From: a virus
Length of the DNA stretch: 35,596 nucleotides
Reading direction: 5' to 3' (one strand)
Virus record (IMG/VR): IMGVR_UViG_3300035670_000732
Coordinates: 1-35,596 of that record
Shown: positions 1-8,260 of the stretch, one piece after another
Numbering within the stretch: the stretch's first letter is position 1
How the letters are laid out: each line of letters starts with the position of its first letter
Translations under genes and position numbers: made by a program
The notes under the pieces: generated by a model
The model's database searches: none
Told to the model about the DNA's origin: nothing
Seen by the model: the letters and a program-made list of their open reading frames with translations, nothing else

Positions 1-131
1 TACAAATATGGGGGGATTTTGGGTGCGTTTTCTCAGGCATAGGTGTTTTGGAGGGTGGTTCACTGGCAATTTGCGCATTTTTTTATAAATCAATGCGTTT
101 TGCCAGGAGATATTTTTTGTTTTTTCCCGTA

Positions 132-147
132 TGCATGCGCGCATGCA
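132..147. repeat. 16-bp perfect palindrome TGCATGCGCGCATGCA
   Basis: This is a perfect palindrome at the phage end, embedded in a 19-nt strictly alternating purine-pyrimidine run (129-147). It is GC-richer than its AT-rich surroundings. It could be a protein-binding site or a Z-DNA-prone segment; its function is unknown. Confidence 0.6.
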
Positions 148-216
148 GGCGTAATTTATAATCCACAAATCCAAAAACGCACGTTTTAAAACAATTTAAA
201 ACAATTTTACAAAACG

Positions 217-247
217 AAAAAAGCACAGCGTTAAACTGTGCTTTTTT
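217..247. terminator. Bidirectional intrinsic terminator at left end
   Basis: AAAAAAGCACAG (217-228) and CTGTGCTTTTTT (236-247) form a perfect 12-bp stem with a 7-nt loop. Each strand has a U-run, so it can stop the leftward late transcript leaving the fibre genes and also host transcription entering the prophage. A similar structure (AAAAAAGCACG type) lies near the other end. Confidence 0.85.
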
Positions 248-345
248 CTATATCTGCAAAGTAAATCTTACTGCGCAGATTATGCCGTTTTTAGATGGTT
301 TTTTCCTGTTTTAAAATCAGAAGCAGTTTAGATTTTTAAAACATT

Positions 346-951
346 TCATTTCTTCTTTAGTGAAATTTGTGACGACAAATCTACCCATTGCTCACCATCC
401 CAAAACAGATCGAAGTCCGTGCCCTTATACTTGACCTGAATCCATCTTCGAGAAATAATAAAAATAGGGTAATTGACATTCGACTCACGCATTCTTAAAA
501 CACCTTGCGCGCTTCTGCTTATCGTTGCATCTGTAGTTATCGCGCCTTGTCGGAGGCGGTAATCGCCTTCCAGCGAAAGTCCGGTGAGTCTGTTGTCTAT
601 TTCAGTAGACAGAGATCGCCCGGTTAGGCTTTGGATGCTCTGGCTTGCAGACCTGATCTTACGCTGAATTTCCCTTGATCCAGCCACTACAAGCGCCGCC
701 GCCGCGTACTGTTCGAGCTGGGGGAATATCTCACTAACAATACGGTTCACCTCTACGGTGGTGTCTATGGCCGTTGCTGGGCGCTCGTCGGTCACAATTC
801 GACCAGAGCCATAAGTGATCTTTTGGATATAAAACCGCGCTTCGCCCCGTTGCTCTATGTAAGTGGTATCTGATACCACTAGATCAGCCGTCTGCGAGTA
901 AACAACTACGAACGCTAAAAGTGAAACAATTAGAATGAATATTTTTTTCAT
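346..951 (-). CDS. Secreted hypothetical protein, last gene of the leftward late operon
   Basis: A 201-residue protein starting at MKKIF. An in-frame ATG 45 nt upstream would place a polar leader before the hydrophobic segment and overlap the preceding gene, so 951 is preferred. Residues 1-20 form a clear Sec signal peptide (Lys-Lys, hydrophobic core, ending near YSQ). The mature part has no family I recognise; it contains an Ala-rich helix and beta-rich C-terminal segments with a WDGEQW-type motif. It follows the fibre gene by 19 nt and precedes the operon terminator. It may be a distal tail, lysis or lysogenic-conversion protein; the position fits but does not prove a structural role. Confidence 0.75.
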   Translation of the reverse strand: MKKIFILIVSLLAFVVVYSQTADLVVSDTTYIEQRGEARFYIQKITYGSGRIVTDERPATAIDTTVEVNRIVSEIFPQLEQYAAAALVVAGSREIQRKIRSASQSIQSLTGRSLSTEIDNRLTGLSLEGDYRLRQGAITTDATISRSAQGVLRMRESNVNYPIFIISRRWIQVKYKGTDFDLFWDGEQWVDLSSQISLKKK

Positions 952-970
952 TTGCATTGATTGTCGGTTA

Positions 971-3487
971 TTAAAATATAAACCATTTCCACGCATTGGA
1001 TGCCAATGGATCTTGAATGGCCCGAATGGTTACTTTCTTGCCAGCAGTGCATGAAAACGAATTAGTGTATGTGCCATCACCAAAAGCTATTTCATTAACG
1101 CCGCCACTCACTGAAACCCCGTATGTGGTGTCACCGTCGTTCGGCCACACAATTATCTCTACATCCTCTACGCTCGAGCTTGGAGACCCAAGTAGTAATT
1201 GCGCATTCGATGACGCTCCGCTAGGCACACTTCCTAAGCACGTTATTTTATTGAACCTACTTGGATTGGTGGCAAGCAATGTTCCAATGTTATAATCAGA
1301 CTGATCGAATTTTATAAGTGTATCAATATACTGAAATGTTGAGGAATTTGAATTGCCGTCCCAGACCATTATTGATTTATTGGTGTTACTTGGACTTTGA
1401 GTTGGGAACGAGTATTCAAACCCATCTCCATTGACTTCACCAGCTATTTTGACCACTGGCAGAGTGTCTAGGTTAACCGCTTCTACCAATGTTCTAATTG
1501 ATGCACTTCTTGTGCTGCCATCGGTTTCCCAAGTTGATAGAATTACTGACTCTGTTGATCCGGTTAAATTCCTTGAAAGAATCTCCGAGTACTTCAATTT
1601 TCCATTTGATGAAATTTCTGCATGCTGCATGGTTGTTCCTAGCCAATAAGAGGGCGATAGACTGATGCCAGAAAACTCAGTGTTTGGCGCATAATTATCC
1701 CAAAAATTCTCGAATCCAGTACATCCTATACATTGTCCTATTGAGAACGTAGTGTCTGGTCTTGTTCTTACTAACATATCTGCAATCGGTGCAACTGTAC
1801 CTGAGTCTGTGTAAATGGAACTTCCTCCTCCGGTAGGTAAGTATGCGGAAACGCTATCTGCAATCGTCTGATAACTTGGAAGTGTCACCGTATTTCGTAG
1901 CGTATCGTTTGAAAAGGCAAGCCCAGCTCCGATTTTCGCTCTTGTGAGCACCCCTGATCCTGATGTACCTGTCCATGCTGCAAGGCTGGCTGGGGTATCA
2001 GTGAGGGTATCTACTTGGATTTTGCCTGTGACGTGCAACCGCTGGTTAGGAATAGACGTGCTACCTATTCTTAAACGCCCCGCGAATATATTATTTCCAC
2101 CTAAACCTGTTTGCATGAATGGAAATAGATTAGTTGTGCTACTAGTGTCCAAATTAGTCCAATATACATACTGATTGGTAACTTTGCTCCCAGCGCTAAA
2201 ATTAGAGTGTTGAGCTGCATATCTATACACATTTGCCAGCCTGATAGAATCACCTACAAACTGAATTGTTGAATTATACATAAAATGGTTTGCAGTATTG
2301 TTACTAATCTGAATTGCATTAGTGTTTTGCGCATATAAATTGACGTGGTGCCCCCACGTTGGTTTTGCGAATGTGCCGGTGTTTTGGCTAAATGAATTAT
2401 GATATGCACCTCCAGCACCAGCGGTATAAATAGTGTATCCATCACCAGTGTTGTTGTTTACTGTCGAAGAGCTTATTGTAGCATGTATTGCATACCTGTC
2501 TGAATCAGTTGAATTTAAGGAAATAATAGTTTTTCTGACTAGGGTACTGGCATTTTGAGTAATTACCATTGCGGCCCTTTCTGATGAAGAGAAAAGCTGT
2601 CCATATCGCACTGGATACAAACTTTGATACAAATTTTGATTATTGTTTATTTTTAAATACGGCGCATTAATAGCAGTATCACCCAATACAACAATTTGCC
2701 CTACTGTAATCTGCCCTGTTGAATTAGAATAAGCCATCCTTTGCGCCGTAAACAACCCCGTCGCACTAGCACTCTGCGCAGGCACAACCCAAGAAGTGCC
2801 ATTATACCACGTCGGCGTATTGTTCGTGGTATTATATCCGAGGTATCCTTGGAATGGCGTAGCAGGTTGCCCTGCTGTTGTCCATGTACCTAGCCGGATC
2901 GGCTTCGTCGCTAGGCTCACATGGTTGGTGTCTGGCTGTTGGAGAATGCTTCTAGCTAGCGTGCGTGTACCTGTCCATATTGGAAAGAAGTTGACTACGC
3001 CGGAGCCTTGGGCGTAGGGGGCGAGCATTGAGGTAGTGTCTGCGATGTTTAGCTTAGCCGCCACGCTTGCCAGGGTTGGGAAGCTGTCCCGATTCACCCG
3101 TAGCGGGTCTCCTACGGTACCGTTTCCACGGAGGGTGCTGTCGCGCTCTACTACTTGCGTGCCCCAGTCGTCGGCGCCGTCGGGGAGCAGGGCAAAATAG
3201 GTGCTATCCTCTGTGATCAAGTACAGGGTGTCATTGCTGACGTAGAAATCACTCACGCCGCTGGGCAGTGATTCTACAAAATCCTTCACCGCCTTGGTAG
3301 TTGGTACACTTCGGTGATCCGCATTAGAAAAAGTGCTATCAGGGCTCACCAGGTACACCCAGCGCCCTGCGATCTGTATGCTGTCCTTGATCACCGCTCG
3401 ATCGGTGATCAACATGCGGGTTTGGGCATTCATGCCAGCGGAAAACAGCAGGGCAAAAAGCCCGGCTAAAAGCATTCTAAACATCAT
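971..3487 (-). CDS. Large putative tail-fibre protein with signal peptide-like N-terminus
   Basis: An 838-residue, Ser/Thr/Asn-rich, low-complexity beta protein at the distal end of the tail operon, where the receptor-binding fibre is expected. Residues 1-22 look like a Sec signal peptide ending in NAQ, which is odd for a virion protein. The next about 150 residues (recurring 'DTLYLITEDST'-like and 'RVNRDSFPTL'-like stretches) resemble the N-terminal attachment parts of Bacteroidota phage fibres; the remainder varies and ends in Trp/Phe. Base composition is visibly more AT-rich than the baseplate genes, as is typical of an exchanged receptor-binding module. Its start overlaps the stop of the upstream gene by 4 nt (coupled translation). 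No intramolecular chaperone domain was recognised. Confidence 0.8.
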   Translation of the reverse strand: MMFRMLLAGLFALLFSAGMNAQTRMLITDRAVIKDSIQIAGRWVYLVSPDSTFSNADHRSVPTTKAVKDFVESLPSGVSDFYVSNDTLYLITEDSTYFALLPDGADDWGTQVVERDSTLRGNGTVGDPLRVNRDSFPTLASVAAKLNIADTTSMLAPYAQGSGVVNFFPIWTGTRTLARSILQQPDTNHVSLATKPIRLGTWTTAGQPATPFQGYLGYNTTNNTPTWYNGTSWVVPAQSASATGLFTAQRMAYSNSTGQITVGQIVVLGDTAINAPYLKINNNQNLYQSLYPVRYGQLFSSSERAAMVITQNASTLVRKTIISLNSTDSDRYAIHATISSSTVNNNTGDGYTIYTAGAGGAYHNSFSQNTGTFAKPTWGHHVNLYAQNTNAIQISNNTANHFMYNSTIQFVGDSIRLANVYRYAAQHSNFSAGSKVTNQYVYWTNLDTSSTTNLFPFMQTGLGGNNIFAGRLRIGSTSIPNQRLHVTGKIQVDTLTDTPASLAAWTGTSGSGVLTRAKIGAGLAFSNDTLRNTVTLPSYQTIADSVSAYLPTGGGSSIYTDSGTVAPIADMLVRTRPDTTFSIGQCIGCTGFENFWDNYAPNTEFSGISLSPSYWLGTTMQHAEISSNGKLKYSEILSRNLTGSTESVILSTWETDGSTRSASIRTLVEAVNLDTLPVVKIAGEVNGDGFEYSFPTQSPSNTNKSIMVWDGNSNSSTFQYIDTLIKFDQSDYNIGTLLATNPSRFNKITCLGSVPSGASSNAQLLLGSPSSSVEDVEIIVWPNDGDTTYGVSVSGGVNEIAFGDGTYTNSFSCTAGKKVTIRAIQDPLASNAWKWFIF

Positions 3488-3921
3488 CTCCGGTATAGTT
3501 TTGCGGCGCCTGTGCCGGTAAAATGAATGGTGGTATTGGTAGTTCTATAAAAATCGACGCGGTACACGCCTGCGCCGCTTACGGTGTCTTCAAAAACAAT
3601 ATCATCTGCTCCTGCGCTGGTGCCTACCTTCCAAACCCCACTGCCTTCCAAAATAATGATCTCCAGGAGCGTGCCTGCAAGCAGAGAAAATGTTGCAGAT
3701 CCGCTTACGTTCACGCTGGCAGGTACGAGGGTGTCTATAATAGCCAGCTCGCCTTCAGTAGGCAGGCCTGCAATAATAGTGTCCAAGCCGGTAATAGAAC
3801 TGGTAGGGATAGAATCCTGCTTATGCCAGAAACTATCCCACGTGTCCCAGAACTGCGCCTGCGTAGGCTTTAGCGCCGTCCGAAACCAGTTCTTTATCGT
3901 GCTTAGACTTACTACTGCCAT
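3484..3921 (-). CDS. Putative tail-fibre-associated protein
   Basis: 145 residues. The N-terminal 35 residues carry the pattern of Bacteroidota phage tail proteins: a short helix 'IKNWFRTALKPTQ' followed by 'FWDTWDSFWHK', a likely attachment helix. Residues 36-50 are a linker, and the rest is predicted beta sandwich (Thr/Gly/Val-rich). It overlaps both neighbours by 1-4 nt, so it is cotranslated with the fibre gene. A short fibre or fibre-connector role is inferred from position; no enzyme motif is visible. Confidence 0.75.
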   Translation of the reverse strand: MAVVSLSTIKNWFRTALKPTQAQFWDTWDSFWHKQDSIPTSSITGLDTIIAGLPTEGELAIIDTLVPASVNVSGSATFSLLAGTLLEIIILEGSGVWKVGTSAGADDIVFEDTVSGAGVYRVDFYRTTNTTIHFTGTGAAKLYRR

Positions 3922-4616
3922 TACTGTGCAAATGTGAAGTTGAGGTAAATGACCGTGCTGCCTGGCGTTTCTACATTGAGCTTTCTCACCAGAATGTTCC
4001 CGGTGGTCTGGATTAAGCTCTTGTAGCGGTTGCCGGCAAAGTCAGTCAATACAGGGCCGTATATATCCCGACCTGGCCGAAATGGTTCTGTAAGCTGGGC
4101 CACCTGGCACCAGGTTTGCAGGTTCACCGTCACGTTTTCTACGTATGTGCCTGCTACGCTGCCGCTCACGCAAATAATCTCGCCTTGCTTGTCGGTGCGT
4201 ACCAAGGGGCTGAAGCTGTTCAACCCGATCGTGTCAAGATTGTCTTTGATGCGGTACCGCTTTAAATTGGCAAAAGCGGTTTGGCCTGCACCGGTCCCGA
4301 AGCGTGCAAAGCGGGTGAAATAGCGGTCTACTGGAGTAGCGTCTTCGTTGTTCTTCTGCACTACCGTTTCATCCACGATAAAGTTGGTACTCACCGCCCC
4401 GCCATGGAAGAACAGCACCTCGCCACCGTGGAATATCCAGCCGTCTGTGGCGGTGCCTCCGGTCACTACCACGCCATCCAGAATGATGCTGCCGTCGCCT
4501 ACGATCTTTGCCAGGTTCTCAATGGCCTGGGTATAGGCGGTCTGCATAAATCCCAGTGTGGCGTCGGATTCGAGCGGGAACCCGTTGGGCTGCGTGTCAA
4601 AATCTGCTCGGGTCAT
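3921..4616 (-). CDS. Putative baseplate/tail-fibre structural protein
   Basis: 231 residues. It opens with 'MTRADFDTQPNGFPLESDAT', then a helix and a Gly/Val-rich beta region ('IILDGVVVTGGTATDGWIFH'). This pattern is seen in Bacteroidota phage proteins that sit between baseplate J/I and the fibre and bear the fibre attachment. It overlaps the downstream gene by 1 nt and follows the upstream gene directly. No catalytic motif is evident. The structural role is inferred from composition and position. Confidence 0.7.
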   Translation of the reverse strand: MTRADFDTQPNGFPLESDATLGFMQTAYTQAIENLAKIVGDGSIILDGVVVTGGTATDGWIFHGGEVLFFHGGAVSTNFIVDETVVQKNNEDATPVDRYFTRFARFGTGAGQTAFANLKRYRIKDNLDTIGLNSFSPLVRTDKQGEIICVSGSVAGTYVENVTVNLQTWCQVAQLTEPFRPGRDIYGPVLTDFAGNRYKSLIQTTGNILVRKLNVETPGSTVIYLNFTFAQ

Positions 4617-4617
4617 A

Positions 4618-5058
4618 TCAGAAGTATTGTAAGCGGTAACGCTTCGTTACCAGCTTGTAAGCGTTAAGAAATTGCCGGATAAGCTGCTCATCCGGCGCAA
4701 GTTCTGCGGGCACCATTACCAGAAACTCGACTGCGCTCCCGGTAATGAAGACCGGCAGATACACCGGCCTGTTTTCGCTTTCCAGGAAGATGAACAGCGG
4801 CGATGGTTCTTCCTGATCAATGATGTAAATGCGCCTGCTGATGGGATCAAAGCGATCGTTCAAGCCAGTGCGAAGCCTGCACACCTGCCCGGTAATGGTG
4901 ATGCTTTCCAGCACCCTGGCGCGGAACGTCAGCAGCGCATTATGCAGGCCGGCAACGGGGCTGATCAACGCCAGCAGCCATTCGAGCATGGGGCTGCGGG
5001 CAATCGCGCCCATCAGCGTTTGGCGTATGATCCGTGTCCAGGTCAGGCTGTAACTCAT
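4618..5058 (-). CDS. Tail protein after baseplate J (gpI-like position)
   Basis: 146 residues. The N-terminal half is hydrophobic/amphipathic ('MLEWLLALISPVAGLHNALLTFR'-type region); the C-terminal half is beta-rich and ends 'LVTKRYRLQYF'. It sits immediately after the baseplate J gene with a 4-nt overlap, the place where Mu-like phages encode the small wedge protein gp48/gpI. The sequence alone does not establish homology. The hydrophobic stretch probably packs in the wedge rather than spanning a membrane. Confidence 0.65.
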   Translation of the reverse strand: MSYSLTWTRIIRQTLMGAIARSPMLEWLLALISPVAGLHNALLTFRARVLESITITGQVCRLRTGLNDRFDPISRRIYIIDQEEPSPLFIFLESENRPVYLPVFITGSAVEFLVMVPAELAPDEQLIRQFLNAYKLVTKRYRLQYF

Positions 5059-5888
5059 CGCTCAATGAATGTCAGGTTCAAGTCGGTAGATTCGTCGTAC
5101 AGGCGCAGGAAGCCGCTGTAAGGCCTGTACTCAATATCCACCGTTGTAAAGGTTGCAACATCGTATTTGGCCGCAAGGCAGACCCGCACTTCTGGCACAT
5201 ACACGCCTTCGACGTTCTGCAGCGCATCCACCAGGTGCGATTTCACAAACCGCCCGTCAAAGGCGAGGCTGCGCAGATAGTTTCGAATGGCGCCTTGTAC
5301 CGGCTCATTATCGGAGCCGTCCAGCCTGGCGCCAGAAGGCCCCAGGATGGTTGGCTCGTAGTATATGTCCATAGTCAGAAGCAGCTTATCCGCATTGAAG
5401 CTGCGCAATGTCAGACGCACACCTGCGTCTTTGATCTCCGCGAAGTAGTCCGCAACAGCGTCGTACTCAGTACTGTCCAAAGGCTCAAGCTCGCCGGATA
5501 CCTCTTTTGCTACCTTTACGATCAAGCGGTCATTTTCCTCGGAGGCTGCCGCCTGTGCAATGATCTTTTGAGCGGCAATCTGATCCGGAGTAAGGGCGCT
5601 GTTGTCGTAGAAATCCTGTCCTTCTACCAAAGCACTGCCGTATTGAAAATCAAGCGCCTTTTGTTGGTACCAACGCAGGGTATGCGGCTTTCGGCGGGCA
5701 ATTTCATCCAGGGTTTCGGCTCGGAATACATCCCACAGATTTTCCAGGGTGGCAATGGCCACCGCCACCACATACGTCCAAGCGCGCCAGATCGCCGTTG
5801 CGCTGGGGCTGGTCAGCGTGCTAAGCGCGGGATCTGCTTGCACGCTGGAAATGATGTCTGCCTGAATCTGTGCGATTGTTCTTGCCAT
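5055..5888 (-). CDS. Baseplate J-like protein (Mu gp47/P2 gpJ family)
   Basis: 277 residues, close to P2 gpJ length. The N-terminus ('IAQIQADIISSVQADPALSTL') and the following helical segment with 'SATAIWRAWTYVVAVAIATLE' match the N-terminal domain of baseplate J proteins; the C-terminus contains the usual beta/alpha part. The protein would form the wedge that triggers sheath contraction. It is flanked by the LysM gene upstream and gpI-like gene downstream, as expected. The 38-nt gap before it holds a 24-bp inverted repeat. Confidence 0.88.
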   Translation of the reverse strand: MARTIAQIQADIISSVQADPALSTLTSPSATAIWRAWTYVVAVAIATLENLWDVFRAETLDEIARRKPHTLRWYQQKALDFQYGSALVEGQDFYDNSALTPDQIAAQKIIAQAAASEENDRLIVKVAKEVSGELEPLDSTEYDAVADYFAEIKDAGVRLTLRSFNADKLLLTMDIYYEPTILGPSGARLDGSDNEPVQGAIRNYLRSLAFDGRFVKSHLVDALQNVEGVYVPEVRVCLAAKYDVATFTTVDIEYRPYSGFLRLYDESTDLNLTFIER

Positions 5889-5902
5889 ATTCTTCTTCGT
5901 AT

Positions 5903-5926
5903 CATTTTCCTGGTGCCAGGAAAATG
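5903..5926. repeat. 24-bp inverted repeat between LysM and baseplate J genes
   Basis: CATTTTCCTGG (5903-5913) and CCAGGAAAATG (5916-5926) are exact inverse complements separated by 2 nt. The element directly abuts the LysM stop codon (5927-5929) and lies about 15 nt upstream of the baseplate J start codon. It shares the outer CATTTT/AAAATG with the palindrome at 23323-23346. It could be an mRNA hairpin or a dimeric protein-binding site. Confidence 0.75.
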
Positions 5927-6478
5927 TTATTGAACTTCAAATTCGATTTCGATTGCCCAGTAATCAATGCCTTCAAGCAATTCTTCGACAGGTACTGCAC
6001 TGGCCGGCACATAGCCGCTATTTTGGTACTCGCTCACTATTCCGGCATTCAACACAGCTGGAATAATGAGCGTTTGGCCTGCCGTAAGTTCTGCGCTTAT
6101 GCTCCGGCCGTTTACCTGGGCAATCTGGAAGGCTGCTTCTGCGCTTCCGGCATATTGCAGGGCAATATCCCAGAGGCTTTGCCCGGCTTGCACCACCACG
6201 CCGCCGGTCATTTCCTGCGAGCTGAGGCGCACAATCGGCCAGTTAGCCATCCCTGGCGCCGGGGTTTCGCCTTCGCTGGCGGGCAGATAATCAGCCAGAA
6301 TGCGCCGGGCTCTTTTGTCCAGCACTTCAGGGATCTGCAGCACCTGCCCAGGCGTCAGCAGATCCGAAACGCCCAGCCCGTTAGCCTGGGCAATCTGGAA
6401 GGCTGCCTGCGCGCTTCCGGCATACTGCACGGCAATATCCCAAAGGCTCTGACCCGGTTGTACAATGGCGCTAGTCAT
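5927..6478 (-). CDS. Tail protein with two LysM domains
   Basis: 183 residues with two LysM repeats at about residues 5-50 and 95-141, each with 'GQSLWDIA.QYAGSA.AAFQIAQ.NG' followed by 'L(T)xGQ.L.IP'. The two copies are nearly identical in DNA as well, implying a recent internal duplication. In P2 (gpX) and other contractile-tail phages a LysM protein is part of the tail tip or hub and may contact peptidoglycan. It overlaps the upstream wedge gene by 8 nt. A linker of about 45 residues with Pro/Glu separates the domains. Confidence 0.88.
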   Translation of the reverse strand: MTSAIVQPGQSLWDIAVQYAGSAQAAFQIAQANGLGVSDLLTPGQVLQIPEVLDKRARRILADYLPASEGETPAPGMANWPIVRLSSQEMTGGVVVQAGQSLWDIALQYAGSAEAAFQIAQVNGRSISAELTAGQTLIIPAVLNAGIVSEYQNSGYVPASAVPVEELLEGIDYWAIEIEFEVQ

Positions 6479-6773
6479 ATACGGCTTCGATTGTAAGGTT
6501 TACGCCATCCAGCGTTCTGGCTGCGCTTTTTACCTGTAGTACCGTCATGCCGTCGGCCTCGTATTCCCGTTTGATTTGGGCGTTGAGGTCGCCGGGGCGT
6601 TCATCCAGCAACCAGGAGCGCACGCCTACGCCCCGGGTAGGAAATTCCCTGATCTCGCCTTTCTCTGCGTAGAGCAGCAGCGTCTGATGCTGCCGGGTGC
6701 TCTCTCCGGGCACGAAATCCCCATCCTCAATAAGGATCTCAAAGTTTTCGTCAAGGAGAAGATCAACAGGCAT
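6471..6773 (-). CDS. Baseplate wedge protein, gp25/gpW-like
   Basis: 100 residues, the usual size of gp25-like lysozyme-fold wedge proteins (P2 gpW, T4 gp25, Mu gp46). It contains 'RQHQTLLLYAEKGEIREFPTRGVGVRSWLL', with the conserved 'KGE..EFP..GVG' region, then an amphipathic helix 'IKREYEADGM' and a C-terminal beta strand. It forms the wedge with baseplate J. The gene order spike-wedge-LysM-J agrees. Confidence 0.82.
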   Translation of the reverse strand: MPVDLLLDENFEILIEDGDFVPGESTRQHQTLLLYAEKGEIREFPTRGVGVRSWLLDERPGDLNAQIKREYEADGMTVLQVKSAARTLDGVNLTIEAVYD

Positions 6774-6780
6774 AACAGCA

Positions 6781-7287
6781 TCAGTCTAAAAGGTTATTCA
6801 ATCGCGCTTCAAGAGCCACAAAACTTGCCAGATTAAGTGGCGGGCTGCTAGGGGAACCTGGCGCTGCGCAGGTCACAGTCAAGGCCTTCACAGCCGCCAG
6901 GAGGTCCCCAAGAAGCGATTTCAGATCATCCGTTCCGCGCTGTATGCTTACGCCGGATGAAGTTATCGTTACCAAAGTGGTTTCAACTTGCACAGACATC
7001 ATGGTAATGGCTTCTGCAGCCAACACTACATATTCTTCATCGGTGCCGCCTACGTTGCCAATGAGCACCCAACTATTCAGCTCAGGCACGAGAAGCAAAC
7101 CGTCTGTTTCTTCATTGATGCGGCTGCGCAGGCGCACATCGTAGATGGTATTCCCTTCTTCATCCTGCACATCGCACACGCCCTCGCCAGGATACACCGA
7201 AATTACTTCGGCTGGCACGATGCGCGTGCGCCGGTTATACCCGGTAAGAAGCCGCAGGCCCTGTATGATATCGTCTTTAGCGTCCAT
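6781..7287 (-). CDS. Baseplate assembly/spike protein, gpV/Mu gp45-like
   Basis: 168 residues. Residues about 20-90 form an OB-fold-like beta region ('RIVPAEVISVYPGEGVCDVQDEEGNTIYDVRLRS', 'LLLVPELNSWVLIGNVGG') typical of gpV-type spikes. This is followed by a short beta-helix-like segment ('VETTLVTITSSGVSIQRG') and a C-terminal helix. The protein punctures the outer membrane and caps the tube. No His-x-His iron-binding tip is visible. It abuts the hub gene. Confidence 0.82.
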   Translation of the reverse strand: MDAKDDIIQGLRLLTGYNRRTRIVPAEVISVYPGEGVCDVQDEEGNTIYDVRLRSRINEETDGLLLVPELNSWVLIGNVGGTDEEYVVLAAEAITMMSVQVETTLVTITSSGVSIQRGTDDLKSLLGDLLAAVKALTVTCAAPGSPSSPPLNLASFVALEARLNNLLD

Positions 7288-8259
7288 TTACCCTACTTTT
7301 AAGCCTAGCTCTACGGTGCGCCGTGCGCCGCTGGTGCTTAGGCTGGTGGTTACTTTATCGGCCAGGTACTTGCCGTTTCGCTCATCAAATTGCCGGTCTT
7401 CCAGCGCAATCACATTGCCGGGCTCTACGTTGGGGAGCAGAAAGCCGGTGAGGCTGCCCTCGTACCCGGTGTATTTGTATTTACCCATCTCATCTTTGGC
7501 GATGGTTTCAAGATCTGCACCGGCTGGCAGGTTGTAGAAAAACAGGGTGCGCAGCTCGCCGTCGCTGTCTCCGGTTTCTTTTTCTACCCGGGTGTTGTCC
7601 TTTTTGATGTGCACTGCTTTAATGCGCAGCCGCACGTCGTCTTCATCCCGCCAGGTCAGATTGTTGTCGATGACGTTTTCACCGATCCTGTACTTTACTT
7701 CCGTAGCGTCTTCTGCGGATTCCAGCCCTACGTACAGCTCCGAAATGCTCCGGAAGTACATCGTCAGGCCATATTCCTCTTTCAGCTTTTGCAGCGCAGA
7801 TGCGGCACTCACATTCCGAAGGTAAAACGGGCTGAATGTGATCCCGGGCACGTTGTCGTTGATCCGTATGAACGTGCCCTGCAGTATGTATTCCAGCAGG
7901 CTTTTGAGCGTGATGCTGCGGAAGCTGGCCTGCAGGTTGCGCCTGCGCAGCAGAAACAGCGCATCCTCGCAGGTGATCTCTACCGGTATGCCTGGTTTTA
8001 CCCTGGAAACATAGCCTTGAAATTCCAGCCTCCGGGCGCCGTTGTATCCGGCATAGATCAGTACCGCGTCGCCGCGGTCAAATGTCTTCGCCGTTTCTAC
8101 TTCGGTGATGAATTCACCCAGTCGTTCAAGCCGGGCTGTTGCCGGTATTTTGATCGTGGCCGTTGCCCCGATCGTCTTGGTGCTTTTTTCGATTTGCACG
8201 TCGTGCACCCGCCGGAAGATGGCGTCTTTGATGATGATCTCAAGGCCGAGTGCGTACAT
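7288..8259 (-). CDS. Baseplate hub protein, gpD/Mu gp44-like
   Basis: 323 residues from the ATG at 8259, chosen because it directly follows the upstream stop; an ATG at 8334 would overlap that gene by about 74 nt. The beta-rich protein contains 'GDAVLIYAGYNGARRLEFQGYVSRV' and 'EITCEDALFLLRR', the pattern of late-control D/gp27-like hub proteins, and a C-terminal 'GFLLPNVEPGNVIALEDRQF' segment. It forms the trimeric hub between tube and spike. Neighbours on both sides are baseplate genes. Confidence 0.85.
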   Translation of the reverse strand: MYALGLEIIIKDAIFRRVHDVQIEKSTKTIGATATIKIPATARLERLGEFITEVETAKTFDRGDAVLIYAGYNGARRLEFQGYVSRVKPGIPVEITCEDALFLLRRRNLQASFRSITLKSLLEYILQGTFIRINDNVPGITFSPFYLRNVSAASALQKLKEEYGLTMYFRSISELYVGLESAEDATEVKYRIGENVIDNNLTWRDEDDVRLRIKAVHIKKDNTRVEKETGDSDGELRTLFFYNLPAGADLETIAKDEMGKYKYTGYEGSLTGFLLPNVEPGNVIALEDRQFDERNGKYLADKVTTSLSTSGARRTVELGLKVG

Positions 8260-8260
8260 G

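Larger units (their letters stand above)
1..345. other. Left-edge noncoding region (fibre-side phage end)
   Basis: There is no credible gene here. It is AT-rich and includes a 16-bp palindrome (132-147), tandem TTTAAAACAA repeats (185-194 and 195-204), a terminator (217-247) and an AT-rich near-perfect inverted repeat (308-318 with 331-342, one bulged base). By position this should contain the phage end distal to the transposase, including transposase-binding sites, but no site could be assigned with confidence. Confidence 0.5.

Noticed and set aside
1-200. Exact phage terminus and 5-bp target duplication
   Set aside because: Several TG-starting candidates at both edges were compared by eye; none gave a convincing inverted match, so no attachment site is annotated.
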